Shown: positions 16,027-25,170, counted from the first letter of the stretch. The stretch: DNA of 64,000 nucleotides from an uncultured Collinsella sp. (GCA_958370785.1 CATXKN010000009.1:1-64000); one strand, 5' to 3'. Translations and numbers: made by a program. The notes: generated by a model from the letters alone, not told the origin.

Positions 16027-17349
16027 CTAATCGTCCTTGTTGTCCTTCATGACAACGGTGGTCTCGGTGTGGCTGAAGGTGTCGTGCTTCTCGGTCAGGT
16101 CGAGCTCGCCGCAGTAGCAGTCGGCGTGGGTGGCCTCGTTGGCCGTCTTGAGCTGGCCCACCAGCAGCACATCTGCGATGACCACGATGATCAACGGCGC
16201 GACGATGTTGATGAGGATGCCCTCGACATCAAAGGTGAGGTAGTCCGGATCGAAGGCATTCCCACCCATAAAGAGAATCTGGGAGAGGACAAACCCGATC
16301 ACAAAGAACAGCACCGAGGCGATGGCGAGCTTGGGCTTGGAGCAGGGGAGCTCGCCGACCATGCGACCGGTCTGGCCGTTCATGGCAAACAGATAACTCT
16401 TGCCGTTCCACGAGGTGGAAAGCATCCACACGGGGAACAGGGCGTAGTCGCTGTCTTCCCAGGTGTAGTCGAGCTGCTTGCTTTCGACCGTGGCATCGTC
16501 ATATTCGTCGACAACAGTCTCGCGCAGGGCCGAGATCGTGCTCTCCTCCATGCGGCGCTCGGCACGCGCCTTGCAGGTCTCGCAATCCTCGTCGTAGCGG
16601 TTGGCGATGTAGCCGGGCATATAGGCGACCGAGAACGGGCGCAGCGCGTCGTAGTCAAACGGCTCGATGGCGTCCATGTGGCCGTCGGGCATCTTGGAGG
16701 ATCCGTCGACGGGCACGCGCTTAAACGAGATGTTTCCCTTGCGGTAGGCATCGTAGTGGTCGGTGGTCGTGACGGTGCGGTCGGATTCCTCGGTCACGGT
16801 CTCGTTGGTCGCATCAAAGTGCACTTCGCCGTCCACGTGGGCACCGTAGAGCCAAAACGGCACGTAGACACCTTGGACTTCGTCGATATGGTTGCCGGTG
16901 ACAAAGCTCTTGGGCAGCAGGATCTTGCCCTTGTAGTGCTCTTTGAGTGCGGCCATAACGTCGTCGCGCCCGAGCTTAAACGGAATCACCAGGTCGGGTG
17001 AGAAGTCGCCCGAGAGCTGGCCGGGTGCCACGGCGGAGTTGCCGCAGTACGGGCAGGTGGTGACGGCGACGGTGCCGTCCGAGACCAGCTCGGCACCGCA
17101 CGACGAGCAGATGTAGCCGGCGTTTTGAGCCAGCTCCTGCACGGCATCGTCGACAGCAGGCTTGGGGGCCGCGGCTGCGGCATCGGCTTTGGCATCTGCC
17201 TTGTCCTGGCGCTCGCGATAGAGGGCCTCGACTTCTTCGACTTCAAAACGCGAATCGCAGTAGTCGCAGACGAGCTTTTGCTCGGCACTGGCAAAGTGAA
17301 GGGGGCCGCCACACGCGGGGCACTGATAGTTGACGCTCTCGAAGGCCAT
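16027..17349 (-). CDS. TFIIB-type zinc-ribbon membrane protein (YdjG-like)
   Basis: A 440-residue protein. The N-terminus carries a zinc ribbon (CPACGGPL..CDYC), and a second one at about 80-105 (CSSCGAEL..CPYCGNS). A conserved middle part (IPFKLGRDDVMAALKEHYKGK, GVYVPFWLYGAHVDGEV) contains a CETC pair. Two transmembrane helices lie near residues 340-362 and 380-402, followed by a cytosolic tail. This order is that of the zinc-ribbon partners of SPFH proteins, such as Bacillus YdjG. It sits 48 bp before the SPFH gene and 24 bp after the DUF4428 gene. Confidence 0.78.
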   Translation of the reverse strand: MAFESVNYQCPACGGPLHFASAEQKLVCDYCDSRFEVEEVEALYRERQDKADAKADAAAAAPKPAVDDAVQELAQNAGYICSSCGAELVSDGTVAVTTCPYCGNSAVAPGQLSGDFSPDLVIPFKLGRDDVMAALKEHYKGKILLPKSFVTGNHIDEVQGVYVPFWLYGAHVDGEVHFDATNETVTEESDRTVTTTDHYDAYRKGNISFKRVPVDGSSKMPDGHMDAIEPFDYDALRPFSVAYMPGYIANRYDEDCETCKARAERRMEESTISALRETVVDEYDDATVESKQLDYTWEDSDYALFPVWMLSTSWNGKSYLFAMNGQTGRMVGELPCSKPKLAIASVLFFVIGFVLSQILFMGGNAFDPDYLTFDVEGILINIVAPLIIVVIADVLLVGQLKTANEATHADCYCGELDLTEKHDTFSHTETTVVMKDNKDD

Positions 17350-17373
17350 GATCGGTCCTTTCCGTGCCGGAGG

Positions 17374-18111
17374 CTATGCGCCGATGGCGCCACCGCAGTA
17401 TTCGCAGCGCCCGCTGGCATCGGGAATGGTGGTTGCACCGCAGAAGGGGCAGGTGACCGCGGTCTTGGGGGCCTTGGCGGCCACGACGCTGTCGCGCGTC
17501 TCCTGGCGCAGCTGCACCAGCGCGTCGCGGACCTCGGTTGCCTGGCGCTTGGCCTCGCGGTATTCGATGGAACCGCGCTGATCGATGGTGGAGTCGTTCA
17601 CGCGCAGGTTGATCTCGGTAAAGTACGGCGTGTTGACGTGGATGGTCAGATTAAAGTCGTAATCCAGGTCGTAGCGCGGCGGGTTGTAGCTCTCGCGCTC
17701 GCCGTCCTTGGTCTCGCGATAAATCTCGGTGCGATGCTCGTCGATATCCATATCGCAGCCGAGTACCTGCGAGAACTCGATGATGTCGGGATTGGCGTCG
17801 CGCCAGCGGCTCTGCGAGGTAATGATCAGCAGGCCCGCGTCTTCGTCGAGTATGATGTTGGTGCGCCCGGCAGAGAGCGTGCGCGTGGGGTTGAACGAGG
17901 CCAGGCGCTCGGCATTGGCCTCGCGGTAGGCGAGTTGCTCGCGGATATCGTCCGCGGTGCTGGAACGATAGCCGCCAAAGAAGGGGGAGAGCTTGCCGAC
18001 GCACTCTTTGCACAGGTAGCCTTCGTTGATCTTGGTCTTCCCCAAAAGTCCCAGCTCGGTACCGCAAATCGCGCACTCTTTCTTCTCGAACATCTTGTCA
18101 AAGAAGCCCAT
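17374..18111 (-). CDS. DUF4428 domain protein with C-terminal zinc ribbon
   Basis: A 245-residue protein, first gene of the SPFH operon. Residues 12-45 form the DUF4428 zinc module (CAICGTELGLLGKTKINEGY, then LCKEC). The central beta-rich part (TNIILDEDAGLLIITSQSRW) resembles a PH-like fold of uncertain role. The C-terminus has another ribbon, CPFCGATT..CEYCGG. All four products of this operon except the lipoprotein carry zinc ribbons. Function is unknown; membrane-stress scaffolding is suggested by the partners. Confidence 0.75.
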   Translation of the reverse strand: MGFFDKMFEKKECAICGTELGLLGKTKINEGYLCKECVGKLSPFFGGYRSSTADDIREQLAYREANAERLASFNPTRTLSAGRTNIILDEDAGLLIITSQSRWRDANPDIIEFSQVLGCDMDIDEHRTEIYRETKDGERESYNPPRYDLDYDFNLTIHVNTPYFTEINLRVNDSTIDQRGSIEYREAKRQATEVRDALVQLRQETRDSVVAAKAPKTAVTCPFCGATTIPDASGRCEYCGGAIGA

Positions 18112-18238
18112 GGCTGCCTCCCATCAACAGGTAGCGTGTGTCACTTTTGATGATGGGGGAGTGCGCGATCTTTCACGATACCCAGACGGCTCAACGAGTC
18201 TCCACAACTGGGACACATGGCCCATTTTTGATTAGTCG

Positions 18239-18286
18239 TTGGGGACGTACTTAAGCGAGTGCCCACTCATTTAAGTACGTCCCCAA
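18239..18286. repeat. Palindrome, TTGGGGACGTACTTAA family
   Basis: TTGGGGACGTACTTAA (18239-18254) pairs exactly with 18271-18286, and GAGTG/CACTC extends the stem. Single arms of the same sequence occur near 25130, 27281 and 55360. Confidence 0.85.
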
Positions 18287-18313
18287 TGAGTACCCAATGA
18301 CTGCCCGTAGAAT

Positions 18314-18377
18314 GAGAGTGGATAATCTCCCATTTTTGACCTGTATGCAGGCTCAAAGTGGGAGATTATCCACTCTC
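18314..18377. repeat. Long palindrome with 19-bp perfect arms
   Basis: GAGAGTGGATAATCTCCCA (18314-18332) is the exact reverse complement of 18359-18377. The loop holds TTTTTGA and TCAAAG partners and a CCTG/CAGG mini-stem, so nearly the whole 64 bp could form one hairpin. It occurs once in this window. Confidence 0.85.
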
Positions 18378-18469
18378 GTCATTTGGGCGTCCAAAAATCC
18401 TCGCTCGTTTGGCACCTGGGGACGCTCCTTGCCGAATATGGCGGCTGCCGAATGTAGGCGCTGTCCTTG

Positions 18470-19981
18470 CTATGCCACGGTCACGGCAACCTGGGCGTAG
18501 CGGCTGCAGGGGCGCTCGGCGCGCGTCTGCACGGTAAGGGTAAGCACGAGGCGGTCGCCGGGCTGCGCGTCGACGGGCACGATAAAAGCGGTGCTCACCG
18601 TGCATTCCTGCCACAGCGAAAGATTCTGAGCGCCTGCATAGCTCGAAGGGTCCACGGCTACGTCCCAATGTGCATCAAAGCCCTTGTCGTCGGGGTCGAC
18701 GATGGTCGCTGCAAGGGTGACGCGCTCGCCTGCTGTAACGCTGCGGTCGGCCGTGACCTCGACAACATATGCCGGATGCGAGCAAACTGCCGGATCATGG
18801 GCGCACCATTGCGCGCGGGCGGCAAAGTCTTCCTGATAGGCGCGCAGGTAGGGATTGGGGTTGTCGCCTGCGGGCGTGCCGATGGCGGCAAAGGCGGCGG
18901 GTGCGGCCGCATTGGGATGTCCATCAAGAAACATGCGGCCGAGCAGCGTGTCGAAGCCTCGGTCATCGATACCGCGCAGGCCAAACGGCAGCAGCGGAAT
19001 ATAGGTCATGCTGTCGCCTTCGGCCATAAAGTCGCCGCGCTCAAACTGTATCGCGGGCATGCCTTCTAGACCCCAATCCAGACGGGCATGCTTGCCAAAC
19101 TGAAAGCGCTCGGGCTCGTTTTCGTAGACCTTACCATCGCCATAGAGCATATAGCGTGCCATGAGGGGGCCGTTGCCCTGCGTGAGGTTCTGCTTGGGCC
19201 AAGGAGCCTGAAACAACGGCAGCGTATCGGGCTGAGCCATCTTGGCGTCGACATAGCCGCCATACATATAGGGCACGCGCCAAAAGATGAGCTCGGGAAA
19301 GAGCTCGCGCCCATGGTCGAGCCATGAGTTGTCCTGCCCTACGCCATCGGCAACGCCCATAACGCGCACCTTTTGATAGACCCGCTGCTGCACGGCAGAC
19401 CATTCGGGCGTGGCGCGATAACGCTCGGCAATGCTCATCAGGGCGCGAACGATGGTGTTCATGCCACCCCAGCTGAGCAGCCATAACGTACGTGGGTCAT
19501 CATCCAAAATTGTCTGCGCAATTACGCGAGACCCCTCAGTTTCCTCAGTCACATCACCCTCAAAGGCAACATTTCCCACAAAGGTGCGCTCGATCATCTG
19601 GGCGGGCGTGGGAAACGGCGGCTCACCGGCAGCGGCCGCATTTGCCTGCAACTGCGGCCAAGCCTGGGCATATTCATTGCTCCAGAGGCTCTCAATCCAA
19701 TGCTCGGGAAACGGCCGATACTCACGAAGCTCGCCGGCCAGCGGATCGGGTTCATGAGGCACAACATCCCAGGTATAAGAGCGACGCCCCTTAGTCCGCC
19801 AATGCGGATTTACCTCGCCCAGCGTATGGACGCCATCGCCAAGAAAGTGATACTGCGAAGCCGTGTACACCACAGCCTCAACATCAAGCAAATTAAGATA
19901 CAGAGCCAAATGAACAAGCGAGTTCATATCGTCGACTTCCATATCGGTAGTAACAATCACCCGAGTCAACTTCTGGGACAT
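18470..19981 (-). CDS. DUF1593 nucleoside-hydrolase-like protein (Sde182-type)
   Basis: A 503-residue protein. The N-terminal nucleoside-hydrolase-like DUF1593 domain opens with RVIVTTDMEVDDMNSLVHLA, the Asp-rich metal-binding signature, followed by YTASQYHFLGDG and LLSWGGMNTIVRAL. The C-terminal 100 residues (VEVTADRSVTAGERVTLAAT) form the Ig-like domain seen in the carbohydrate-active Sde182 group. No signal peptide is visible, unlike secreted relatives. ATG 19981 follows GGAG; an upstream start at 20005 is possible. It is co-directional with the esterase gene, separated by a large palindrome. Likely hydrolysis of a glycosidic or N-glycosidic bond in a plant-derived molecule. Confidence 0.75.
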   Translation of the reverse strand: MSQKLTRVIVTTDMEVDDMNSLVHLALYLNLLDVEAVVYTASQYHFLGDGVHTLGEVNPHWRTKGRRSYTWDVVPHEPDPLAGELREYRPFPEHWIESLWSNEYAQAWPQLQANAAAAGEPPFPTPAQMIERTFVGNVAFEGDVTEETEGSRVIAQTILDDDPRTLWLLSWGGMNTIVRALMSIAERYRATPEWSAVQQRVYQKVRVMGVADGVGQDNSWLDHGRELFPELIFWRVPYMYGGYVDAKMAQPDTLPLFQAPWPKQNLTQGNGPLMARYMLYGDGKVYENEPERFQFGKHARLDWGLEGMPAIQFERGDFMAEGDSMTYIPLLPFGLRGIDDRGFDTLLGRMFLDGHPNAAAPAAFAAIGTPAGDNPNPYLRAYQEDFAARAQWCAHDPAVCSHPAYVVEVTADRSVTAGERVTLAATIVDPDDKGFDAHWDVAVDPSSYAGAQNLSLWQECTVSTAFIVPVDAQPGDRLVLTLTVQTRAERPCSRYAQVAVTVA

Positions 19982-20110
19982 AAGAACAGCTCCAACCAAA
20001 ATCATTTCAGCCAGTTACGCGCAAGGCAAGACGGGACCCACGCCCCCATCGCCGTCAACCCAGCGGCCCGCTAGAAGCGGCCGGCCAGGGCCAACGACAA
20101 TGGCAACGCA

Positions 20111-20233
20111 GCGGGGACCGGGTGCTAGTTTTGCAAACATTCCGCAGGGGGCATGGGACGGCGCAGCGCGAAGCGCAAGGCGCCGCCCCATGCATGCCCG
20201 AGGACGTTTGCAAAACTAGCACCCGGTCCCCGC
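20111..20233. repeat. Large palindrome with 28-bp perfect arms
   Basis: 20111-20138 and 20206-20233 are exact reverse complements over 28 bp (outer part GCGGGGACCGGGTGC). Inside, GCATGGGACGGCGC and GCGCCGCCCCATGC form a second, nearly perfect stem. It lies 12 bp from the end of the esterase gene. The size and GGGAC core suggest a mobile repeat rather than a simple terminator. Confidence 0.85.
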
Positions 20234-20244
20234 GCCGGGATGGA

Positions 20245-21582
20245 TTACCGTTTGACCCTGGCCGACCACTCCCAGCAGCCCACCGGCTCGCCGTCGATGA
20301 GTACGTTGCCCCCGTCGAAGTCTTGATAACACAGGTCGTTGAATTGGTGGATCCACACGCCATGGTTGAACGTCTTTTTGGCCGAGCCGTCGGCTTCGCG
20401 ATACACGCCGGTCAGGTCCTCGACATGGCTAAAGTAGGTGAGGTGCACGTTGGCTCCGGCGTCACGTAGGCGTGCCGTGAGCGGCAGCACGGTCTGTTGC
20501 GGCGACACGAGCTCGTCGCCCTTGGAGTGCGTAAACCACAGCGGCGTCTTGGCGAGCGCGGCAACGTCCTCGTCCGTGGCGTTGTACCACGGGGCACAGC
20601 AGGGAAGGCCCGCGGCGAAGAAATCGGGGTAGTCGGCGCACAGGCGCAGGGTCATAAAGCCGCCGTTGGAAAGGCCGGCGACCACGATGCGGTCGGTGTC
20701 GATGCGGTCGGCATGCTCGGCGACAAACTCGTCGATAAGCGCCTTGAGCACGGGGGAGTAGATGCTCTGGTTGGAGTGACCAAGCTGCTCGACGCCGTTG
20801 TCCATCCAAAACGTGGGCGACTGCGGCACGAGCACCCAGGCAAAGCCGCCAAAGTAGCGCTGGATCTGCGCCTGGCTAATGGCTGTGACGCGGTTGCCGA
20901 TATAGGCGCGCGTGGCACCTTCGCCCTGCGTGGCACCCTTGCCTTCGCCGGCGCCGTGCAGGTACACCACGAGCGGGGCCTTTTGGGGCACGACCGTGGC
21001 CTCGGGCGCGAAGGGATTGAAGCATGCTGAGTCCTCGGCCTTAAAGCTGGGCTCAAAGAAGCCGTATTCGAGCGCGATGCCGTCGACGGCGGTCTTTTGC
21101 GCGGCGTTGCTCCAGCCTTTGAGCGCGGGGCAGATATCGCCACGGCAGGTGTCGAAGACCAGGCCGCAGGTGGGATCGTCGCCGTCGTTGCCGGGAAGAG
21201 CTGTGAGCTGCGTGATGCGCAGCTGGTCATCGAGCATGCGCGAGCCCATGACGCCGCCTTCGATGGTCTTGGTCAGGCGCTGCTCGGCGACCTCGAGCGC
21301 CACATGGGTGCCCACGGCGAGCTTACGTCCGTTCTCGTCGCACGGATATGCGGCGAGAATGTCGATGTAACCCACGGAGGGCGCGGCATGGTCGGCGCCG
21401 CGCTCCTTGTGCATCAGAACCTCGCCCGAGCGCTCGTGACGCTCTACATATATGTGGAAGGTGTTCGCGTCGATGTCGTTGGCGCGCACGGTGCAGGGCA
21501 GGTCGAGTACGACCTTGCTGATCCAGGGGCCAAAGTCGCCCAAGGTGGTGACGGTTGCGTAGGTACACAATTTGAGTTCCAT
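20245..21582 (-). CDS. Alpha/beta hydrolase (prolyl-oligopeptidase-type esterase)
   Basis: A 445-residue enzyme. The first 180 residues are beta-rich, an Ig-like accessory domain; the hydrolase follows. Nucleophile serine lies in VVAGLSNGGFMTLRL, the acid is probably Asp in HSKGDELVSP and the histidine in FNHGVWIHQ; the oxyanion region is VVYLHGAGEG. No signal peptide is visible, so it may act in the cytosol on imported acylated sugars. ATG 21582 follows GGGAGG with seven bases spacing. A perfect operator-like palindrome ACTAAACATGTTTAGT lies 49 bp upstream and links it with the LacI-type regulon. Confidence 0.8.
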   Translation of the reverse strand: MELKLCTYATVTTLGDFGPWISKVVLDLPCTVRANDIDANTFHIYVERHERSGEVLMHKERGADHAAPSVGYIDILAAYPCDENGRKLAVGTHVALEVAEQRLTKTIEGGVMGSRMLDDQLRITQLTALPGNDGDDPTCGLVFDTCRGDICPALKGWSNAAQKTAVDGIALEYGFFEPSFKAEDSACFNPFAPEATVVPQKAPLVVYLHGAGEGKGATQGEGATRAYIGNRVTAISQAQIQRYFGGFAWVLVPQSPTFWMDNGVEQLGHSNQSIYSPVLKALIDEFVAEHADRIDTDRIVVAGLSNGGFMTLRLCADYPDFFAAGLPCCAPWYNATDEDVAALAKTPLWFTHSKGDELVSPQQTVLPLTARLRDAGANVHLTYFSHVEDLTGVYREADGSAKKTFNHGVWIHQFNDLCYQDFDGGNVLIDGEPVGCWEWSARVKR

Positions 21583-21630
21583 GAGCTGCCTCCCTTGCGC
21601 CGCGAATGCTTGGCATCTGCGGCAATACAA

Positions 21631-21729
21631 ACTAAACATGTTTAGTGTAAAGCAGAATTAGAGAATTGGCAGATGAACTCGGTAAACGGTCGCATCAAAC
21701 GCTCAATGAACTGCTAAACACTCGTTTAC
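21631..21729. promoter_or_regulatory. Operator cluster between esterase and EIIBC genes
   Basis: ACTAAACATGTTTAGT (21631-21646) is a 16-bp perfect palindrome. CTAAACACTCGTTTAC (21714-21729) is an inverted repeat of the same half-site, and GGTAAACGGT lies at 21681. They resemble LacI-family operators and match motifs at 135-170 and 1459-1495. Confidence 0.55.
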
Positions 21730-21901
21730 TACTATCTAGCAGGGCTTTTGTTGAAGAGTCAACAAGGCATCGTGGTGCCAGCTTATATAAAAGCCCACGT
21801 AGATGACCATTTCGAAATAAACGGCCCAATATATGATGCCTTAGCATTCAATTACGTTCACCCCCGATTTCCTACCGTTCACCGGACTGTAGACGGCAAA
21901 A

Positions 21902-21966
21902 TTGCCATAAATTCGGCGCTCCGTGTAAACTAAAGCTCGTAAACGTTCAGTAAACACTTTGTTTAC
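21902..21966 (+). promoter_or_regulatory. Promoter and operators of PTS EIIBC gene
   Basis: TTGCCA (21902-21907) and TAAACT (21926-21931) with an 18-bp spacer form a promoter. Just downstream are GTAAACGTT (21939) and the inverted pair GTAAACACTTTGTTTAC (21950-21966), well placed for repression. The 21730-21900 stretch is AT-rich and holds no convincing gene. Confidence 0.55.
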
Positions 21967-22072
21967 GACGGCGTATCCAAGGGTCCGGTAACCGTAAGGG
22001 GTTATAGTCGCCGGGCCAAAGGCGTGCCTACGTCCAAACGGGTAGACACACGATGATATGGGGAGGGGTCCC

Positions 22073-23500
22073 ATGGCAGTAGATAACAAGCAGATTGCCA
22101 CCGATGTCCTCGAGCTCGTGGGCGGTGCGGAGAATGTTGCCGTCGCCACCAACTGCATGACGCGCCTGCGTCTGACGCTCAAGGATAACAGCAAGGCCGA
22201 TGTGGAGAAGATCAAGAAGGTCAAGGGTGTTCTGGGTTGCCAGTTCGCCGGCAGCCAGCTCCAGGTCATCATCGGCCAGAACGTGCCCAAGGTGCTCGCC
22301 GAGTTCGTCGCCATGTCCGGCGTCAAGCAGGGTGCCGCGGTCGACGAGAACCTCGACGCTCCCAAGGAGAAGTTCGAGCTCAAGAACCTGCCCAACATCA
22401 TCCTCGACTACCTGTCGGGCTCCATGACCCAGCTGATCCCGCTGCTCATGGCCGGCGGTCTGTTCCGCACCATCGCTGCGGTTCTTGGTCCCACCATGCT
22501 CGGCGTTCTCTCCGATACCGATCCGACCTACACGTTCCTCTACACCACCCTGTACGAGGCCACGTTTACCTTTATCCCCATTTACCTGGGCTATGCCGCT
22601 GCTAAGAAGCTCGGCGCCTCTCCGGTTCTGGGCATGCTCCTCGGCGGTGCTCTCATGGCCCCGTCCGTCGTGAGTGTCGCGACTCAGGAGGGTGGCGGAA
22701 TCATCTCCGTCTACGGCATCCAGATCGCCGCTGCCAACTATCAGCAGTCCGTCCTGCCGATCATCCTCTCGGTGCCCGTCCTGTACTTTGTTGAGAAGTT
22801 CTTTAAGAAGGTCATGCCCGACGTGCTGTCCACGGTCTTCACGCCGTTCTGCACCATGATCGTCACCATCCCCATCGCCTTCATCGTCCTTGCCCCGATC
22901 GGCAACGAGATCGGCAGCCTCATCGCCAACGCCCTCTTTGGTCTTGCTGACCTTGGCGGTATCGGTATCCTGATCGTCATGGCCATCCTCGGCGCCTTCT
23001 GGCAGCTCTTCGTGGTCTGCGGCATGCACATGCCCGTCATCCTGCTCGCTCAGGTTCAGATCATCGCTGCCGGCTACGATCCCTTCGTCTTCGTTTCCAC
23101 CAACTGCGCTATGGCCGCTGTCTGGGGCTGCGCCTTCGGTGCCTTCCTCAAGATGAAGAACCCCGACGAGAAGGGTCTTGCCCTGGGTTACGTCATCTCC
23201 GCCATCGCCGGCGGCGTCACCGAGCCCGCACTCTTCGGTATCCTCATGCGCTTCCGTCGCACCATGCTCGGTATGTTTATCGGCGGTGCCATCGGCGCTG
23301 TGTTCTCCGGCCTCATGGGTGTTACCTACTACCTGGCCGGCGGTGCCTCCAACTTCCTGGTCTTCACCAACTACCTGCAGGGTGGCCAGATGAACACCGT
23401 CTGGGCTATCGCCGGTATGGCAATCTCCTTTGTCATCGCCGCTGCCGTCGTCTTTGCCACTGGCTTCTCCAAGGAGGAGCTCGCCGAGATGGAGGCCTAA
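22073..23500 (+). CDS. PTS transporter subunit EIIBC (glucose/beta-glucoside type)
   Basis: A 475-residue sugar permease of the PTS. Residues 1-85 form the EIIB domain with phosphorylatable Cys28 in ATNCMTRLRL. From about 110 to the end is the EIIC membrane domain with around ten helices; GMLLGGALMAPSV, CGMHMPVILLAQ and the substrate-loop motif GGVTEPALFGI are typical. There is no EIIA domain, so it needs a partner; a free glucose-type EIIA lies at 33658. ATG 22073 follows GGGAGGGG. GTAAAC-type operators precede it. Substrate is likely a beta-glucoside or other glucosyl disaccharide, not determined. Confidence 0.92.
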   Translation: MAVDNKQIATDVLELVGGAENVAVATNCMTRLRLTLKDNSKADVEKIKKVKGVLGCQFAGSQLQVIIGQNVPKVLAEFVAMSGVKQGAAVDENLDAPKEKFELKNLPNIILDYLSGSMTQLIPLLMAGGLFRTIAAVLGPTMLGVLSDTDPTYTFLYTTLYEATFTFIPIYLGYAAAKKLGASPVLGMLLGGALMAPSVVSVATQEGGGIISVYGIQIAAANYQQSVLPIILSVPVLYFVEKFFKKVMPDVLSTVFTPFCTMIVTIPIAFIVLAPIGNEIGSLIANALFGLADLGGIGILIVMAILGAFWQLFVVCGMHMPVILLAQVQIIAAGYDPFVFVSTNCAMAAVWGCAFGAFLKMKNPDEKGLALGYVISAIAGGVTEPALFGILMRFRRTMLGMFIGGAIGAVFSGLMGVTYYLAGGASNFLVFTNYLQGGQMNTVWAIAGMAISFVIAAAVVFATGFSKEELAEMEA

Positions 23501-23540
23501 GGCCAAACCATTCGGACGCATACGACCTTACCTACACGAC

Positions 23541-23576
23541 AGGGCCCCGTCAGGCGCAAGCCCGGCGGGGCCCTTC
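23541..23576 (+). terminator. Terminator after EIIBC gene
   Basis: AGGGCCCCG (23541-23549) pairs with CGGGGCCCT (23566-23574), with GGC/GCC extending inward, followed by TTCTT. Confidence 0.75.
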
Positions 23577-23710
23577 TTACAAGGTAGACTGATTGGGGGC
23601 GCGTGGCGCCTGCTCGCCGGGGCTTGCTAAGCGCCAGGGGCTTTCGCACGGGGTTACCGCGAAAGAATCTGCCGGTTCGCAACTCCTTTATCAAACGAAA
23701 GGACATGCAG

Positions 23711-25024
23711 ATGAGTTTGGGAAAGCTGACCGTTAACGGTCGTCGGGACGGCTTTTTGTGCGAGGGTAAACCGTTCTTTTGGTTTGCCGATACGTGCTGG
23801 AGCGCGTTTACGAGCATTACCGAGGCCGATTGGGACTACTATCTGACCCGTCGCGCTGAGCAGGGCATGAACGTGCTGCAGATCAACACGCTGCCGCAGT
23901 GGGATCGCTGCTGCCCCGATCTGGGCATTTGGCCCTATGCCGGCGAGGACGGCGTGCATTTTGATTGGTCCCGTCCCAACCAGGCGTACTGGGATCGCGC
24001 CGCCGCCATGTGCCGCGCTGCCGTCGAGCACGGCATTCGTCCGGCACTCGTGCTTATGTGGTGCAACTACGTGCCCGGTACCTGGGGCGCCAAGATTGCC
24101 GAGCATTGCGGTGCCGAGGTTATGCCGCGCGAGGAGGTTCGTGCCCACGTTGCCCGCGTCGTCGAGAACCTGGGCGAGTTTGACCCCGTCTACGTGGTGG
24201 CGGGCGATACCGACTTTACCAGCGACGAGGCGATTGCCTATTACGAGGACGCCCTCGATGAAGTCGTCAAACGCGCGCCCGAGGCGTTGCGCACCATGCA
24301 TATCAACCGTGGCAACCGCACCATTCCGTCACAGTACCTGGACCGTCTGGACTTTTACATGTTCCAGCCTGGCCACAACTACGAGGGCCAGCCCGAGGCC
24401 TGGCGCCTGCCGCAGGACTTTATCGCCAACTATCCCAAAAAGCCGATGGTCAATTCCGAGCCCTGTTACGAACAGATGGGCGCCTCGCGCAACGTGTACT
24501 GGCGCTTCACCGCGCAGGACTGCCGCGCGAGCGTGTGGTCGTCGATCCTTGCCGGTGCGAGCGCTGGCGTGACCTATGGCGCGCACGGCGTTTGGAACTG
24601 GCAGACCAGCAAGAGCCAGGGCTCGGTGCTGGGCGAGGGCTTCGATATGCCGTTCCGCTGGCAGGAGTGCCTGCAGTTTGCGGGCGTTTGGGACTTTGGC
24701 GCGATCGAGCATGTGCTTGCCGGCCTGGGCGCCACGGCTAGCGACGACGCGCTTGCCGTGGTTCCGGCGCAGGAGCTGCTCGATGACGCGCGCGAGGCCA
24801 TTCGTGTGGCGCGCGTTGGCGATCGTGCCGTCACGTACCTGCCGCGCACCACGGCGCTCAAGTTTAAGCTCGACGGCGCGCGCGGCTGGACGGCGACGGT
24901 CCTCGACATGGAGGACAAGCGCGTCGCCAAGCTGCCTGTCCGCGACAACGGTGACGGTACCGTGCGTGTGGCTCAGCATCCCTTTGAGCACGACGCGCTG
25001 GTGATCCTGACCCCCGAACGCTAG
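23711..25024 (+). CDS. DUF4038 (apiosidase-like, GH140-type) glycoside hydrolase
   Basis: A 437-residue TIM-barrel protein of the DUF4038 family, which includes GH140 apiosidases. The N-terminal LTVNGRRDGFLCEGKPFFWF and ADTCWSAFTSIT match the family opening. YVVAGDTDF and MVNSEPCYEQMG hold the candidate catalytic Asp and Glu; AGASAGVTYGAHGVWNW is the family's downstream block, and a small beta domain ends the protein. There is no signal peptide, suggesting an intracellular substrate. ATG 23711 is preferred over 23705 because GAAAGGA at 23696-23702 is then well spaced. It lies after the EIIBC terminator but probably serves the same glycan pathway. Confidence 0.82.
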   Translation: MSLGKLTVNGRRDGFLCEGKPFFWFADTCWSAFTSITEADWDYYLTRRAEQGMNVLQINTLPQWDRCCPDLGIWPYAGEDGVHFDWSRPNQAYWDRAAAMCRAAVEHGIRPALVLMWCNYVPGTWGAKIAEHCGAEVMPREEVRAHVARVVENLGEFDPVYVVAGDTDFTSDEAIAYYEDALDEVVKRAPEALRTMHINRGNRTIPSQYLDRLDFYMFQPGHNYEGQPEAWRLPQDFIANYPKKPMVNSEPCYEQMGASRNVYWRFTAQDCRASVWSSILAGASAGVTYGAHGVWNWQTSKSQGSVLGEGFDMPFRWQECLQFAGVWDFGAIEHVLAGLGATASDDALAVVPAQELLDDAREAIRVARVGDRAVTYLPRTTALKFKLDGARGWTATVLDMEDKRVAKLPVRDNGDGTVRVAQHPFEHDALVILTPER

Positions 25025-25067
25025 CGGCTCTTCTCCAACATTTACAACCCAGTCCCTTGCATTGGGT

Positions 25068-25170
25068 TGCGACGGAATGGTTCCTGCATGACAGCTTTAA
25101 GCTGCCAAGGGGGCCGTTCCGTCGCACTCATTGGGGACGTACTTAAATGAGTGCTTAAATGAGTGGTAAT
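25068..25170. repeat. Palindrome plus GGGGACGTACTTAA fragment
   Basis: GCGACGGAATGG (25069-25080) pairs with CCGTTCCGTCGC (25113-25124) around an inner CAGC/GCTG stem. Immediately after comes CATTGGGGACGTACTTAAAT, one arm of the family complete at 18239-18286. Confidence 0.6.

Noticed and set aside
21748..21933. Small plus-strand frame in the EIIBC upstream region
   Set aside because: AT-rich, no ribosome site, overlaps the promoter and operators; no protein-like pattern.
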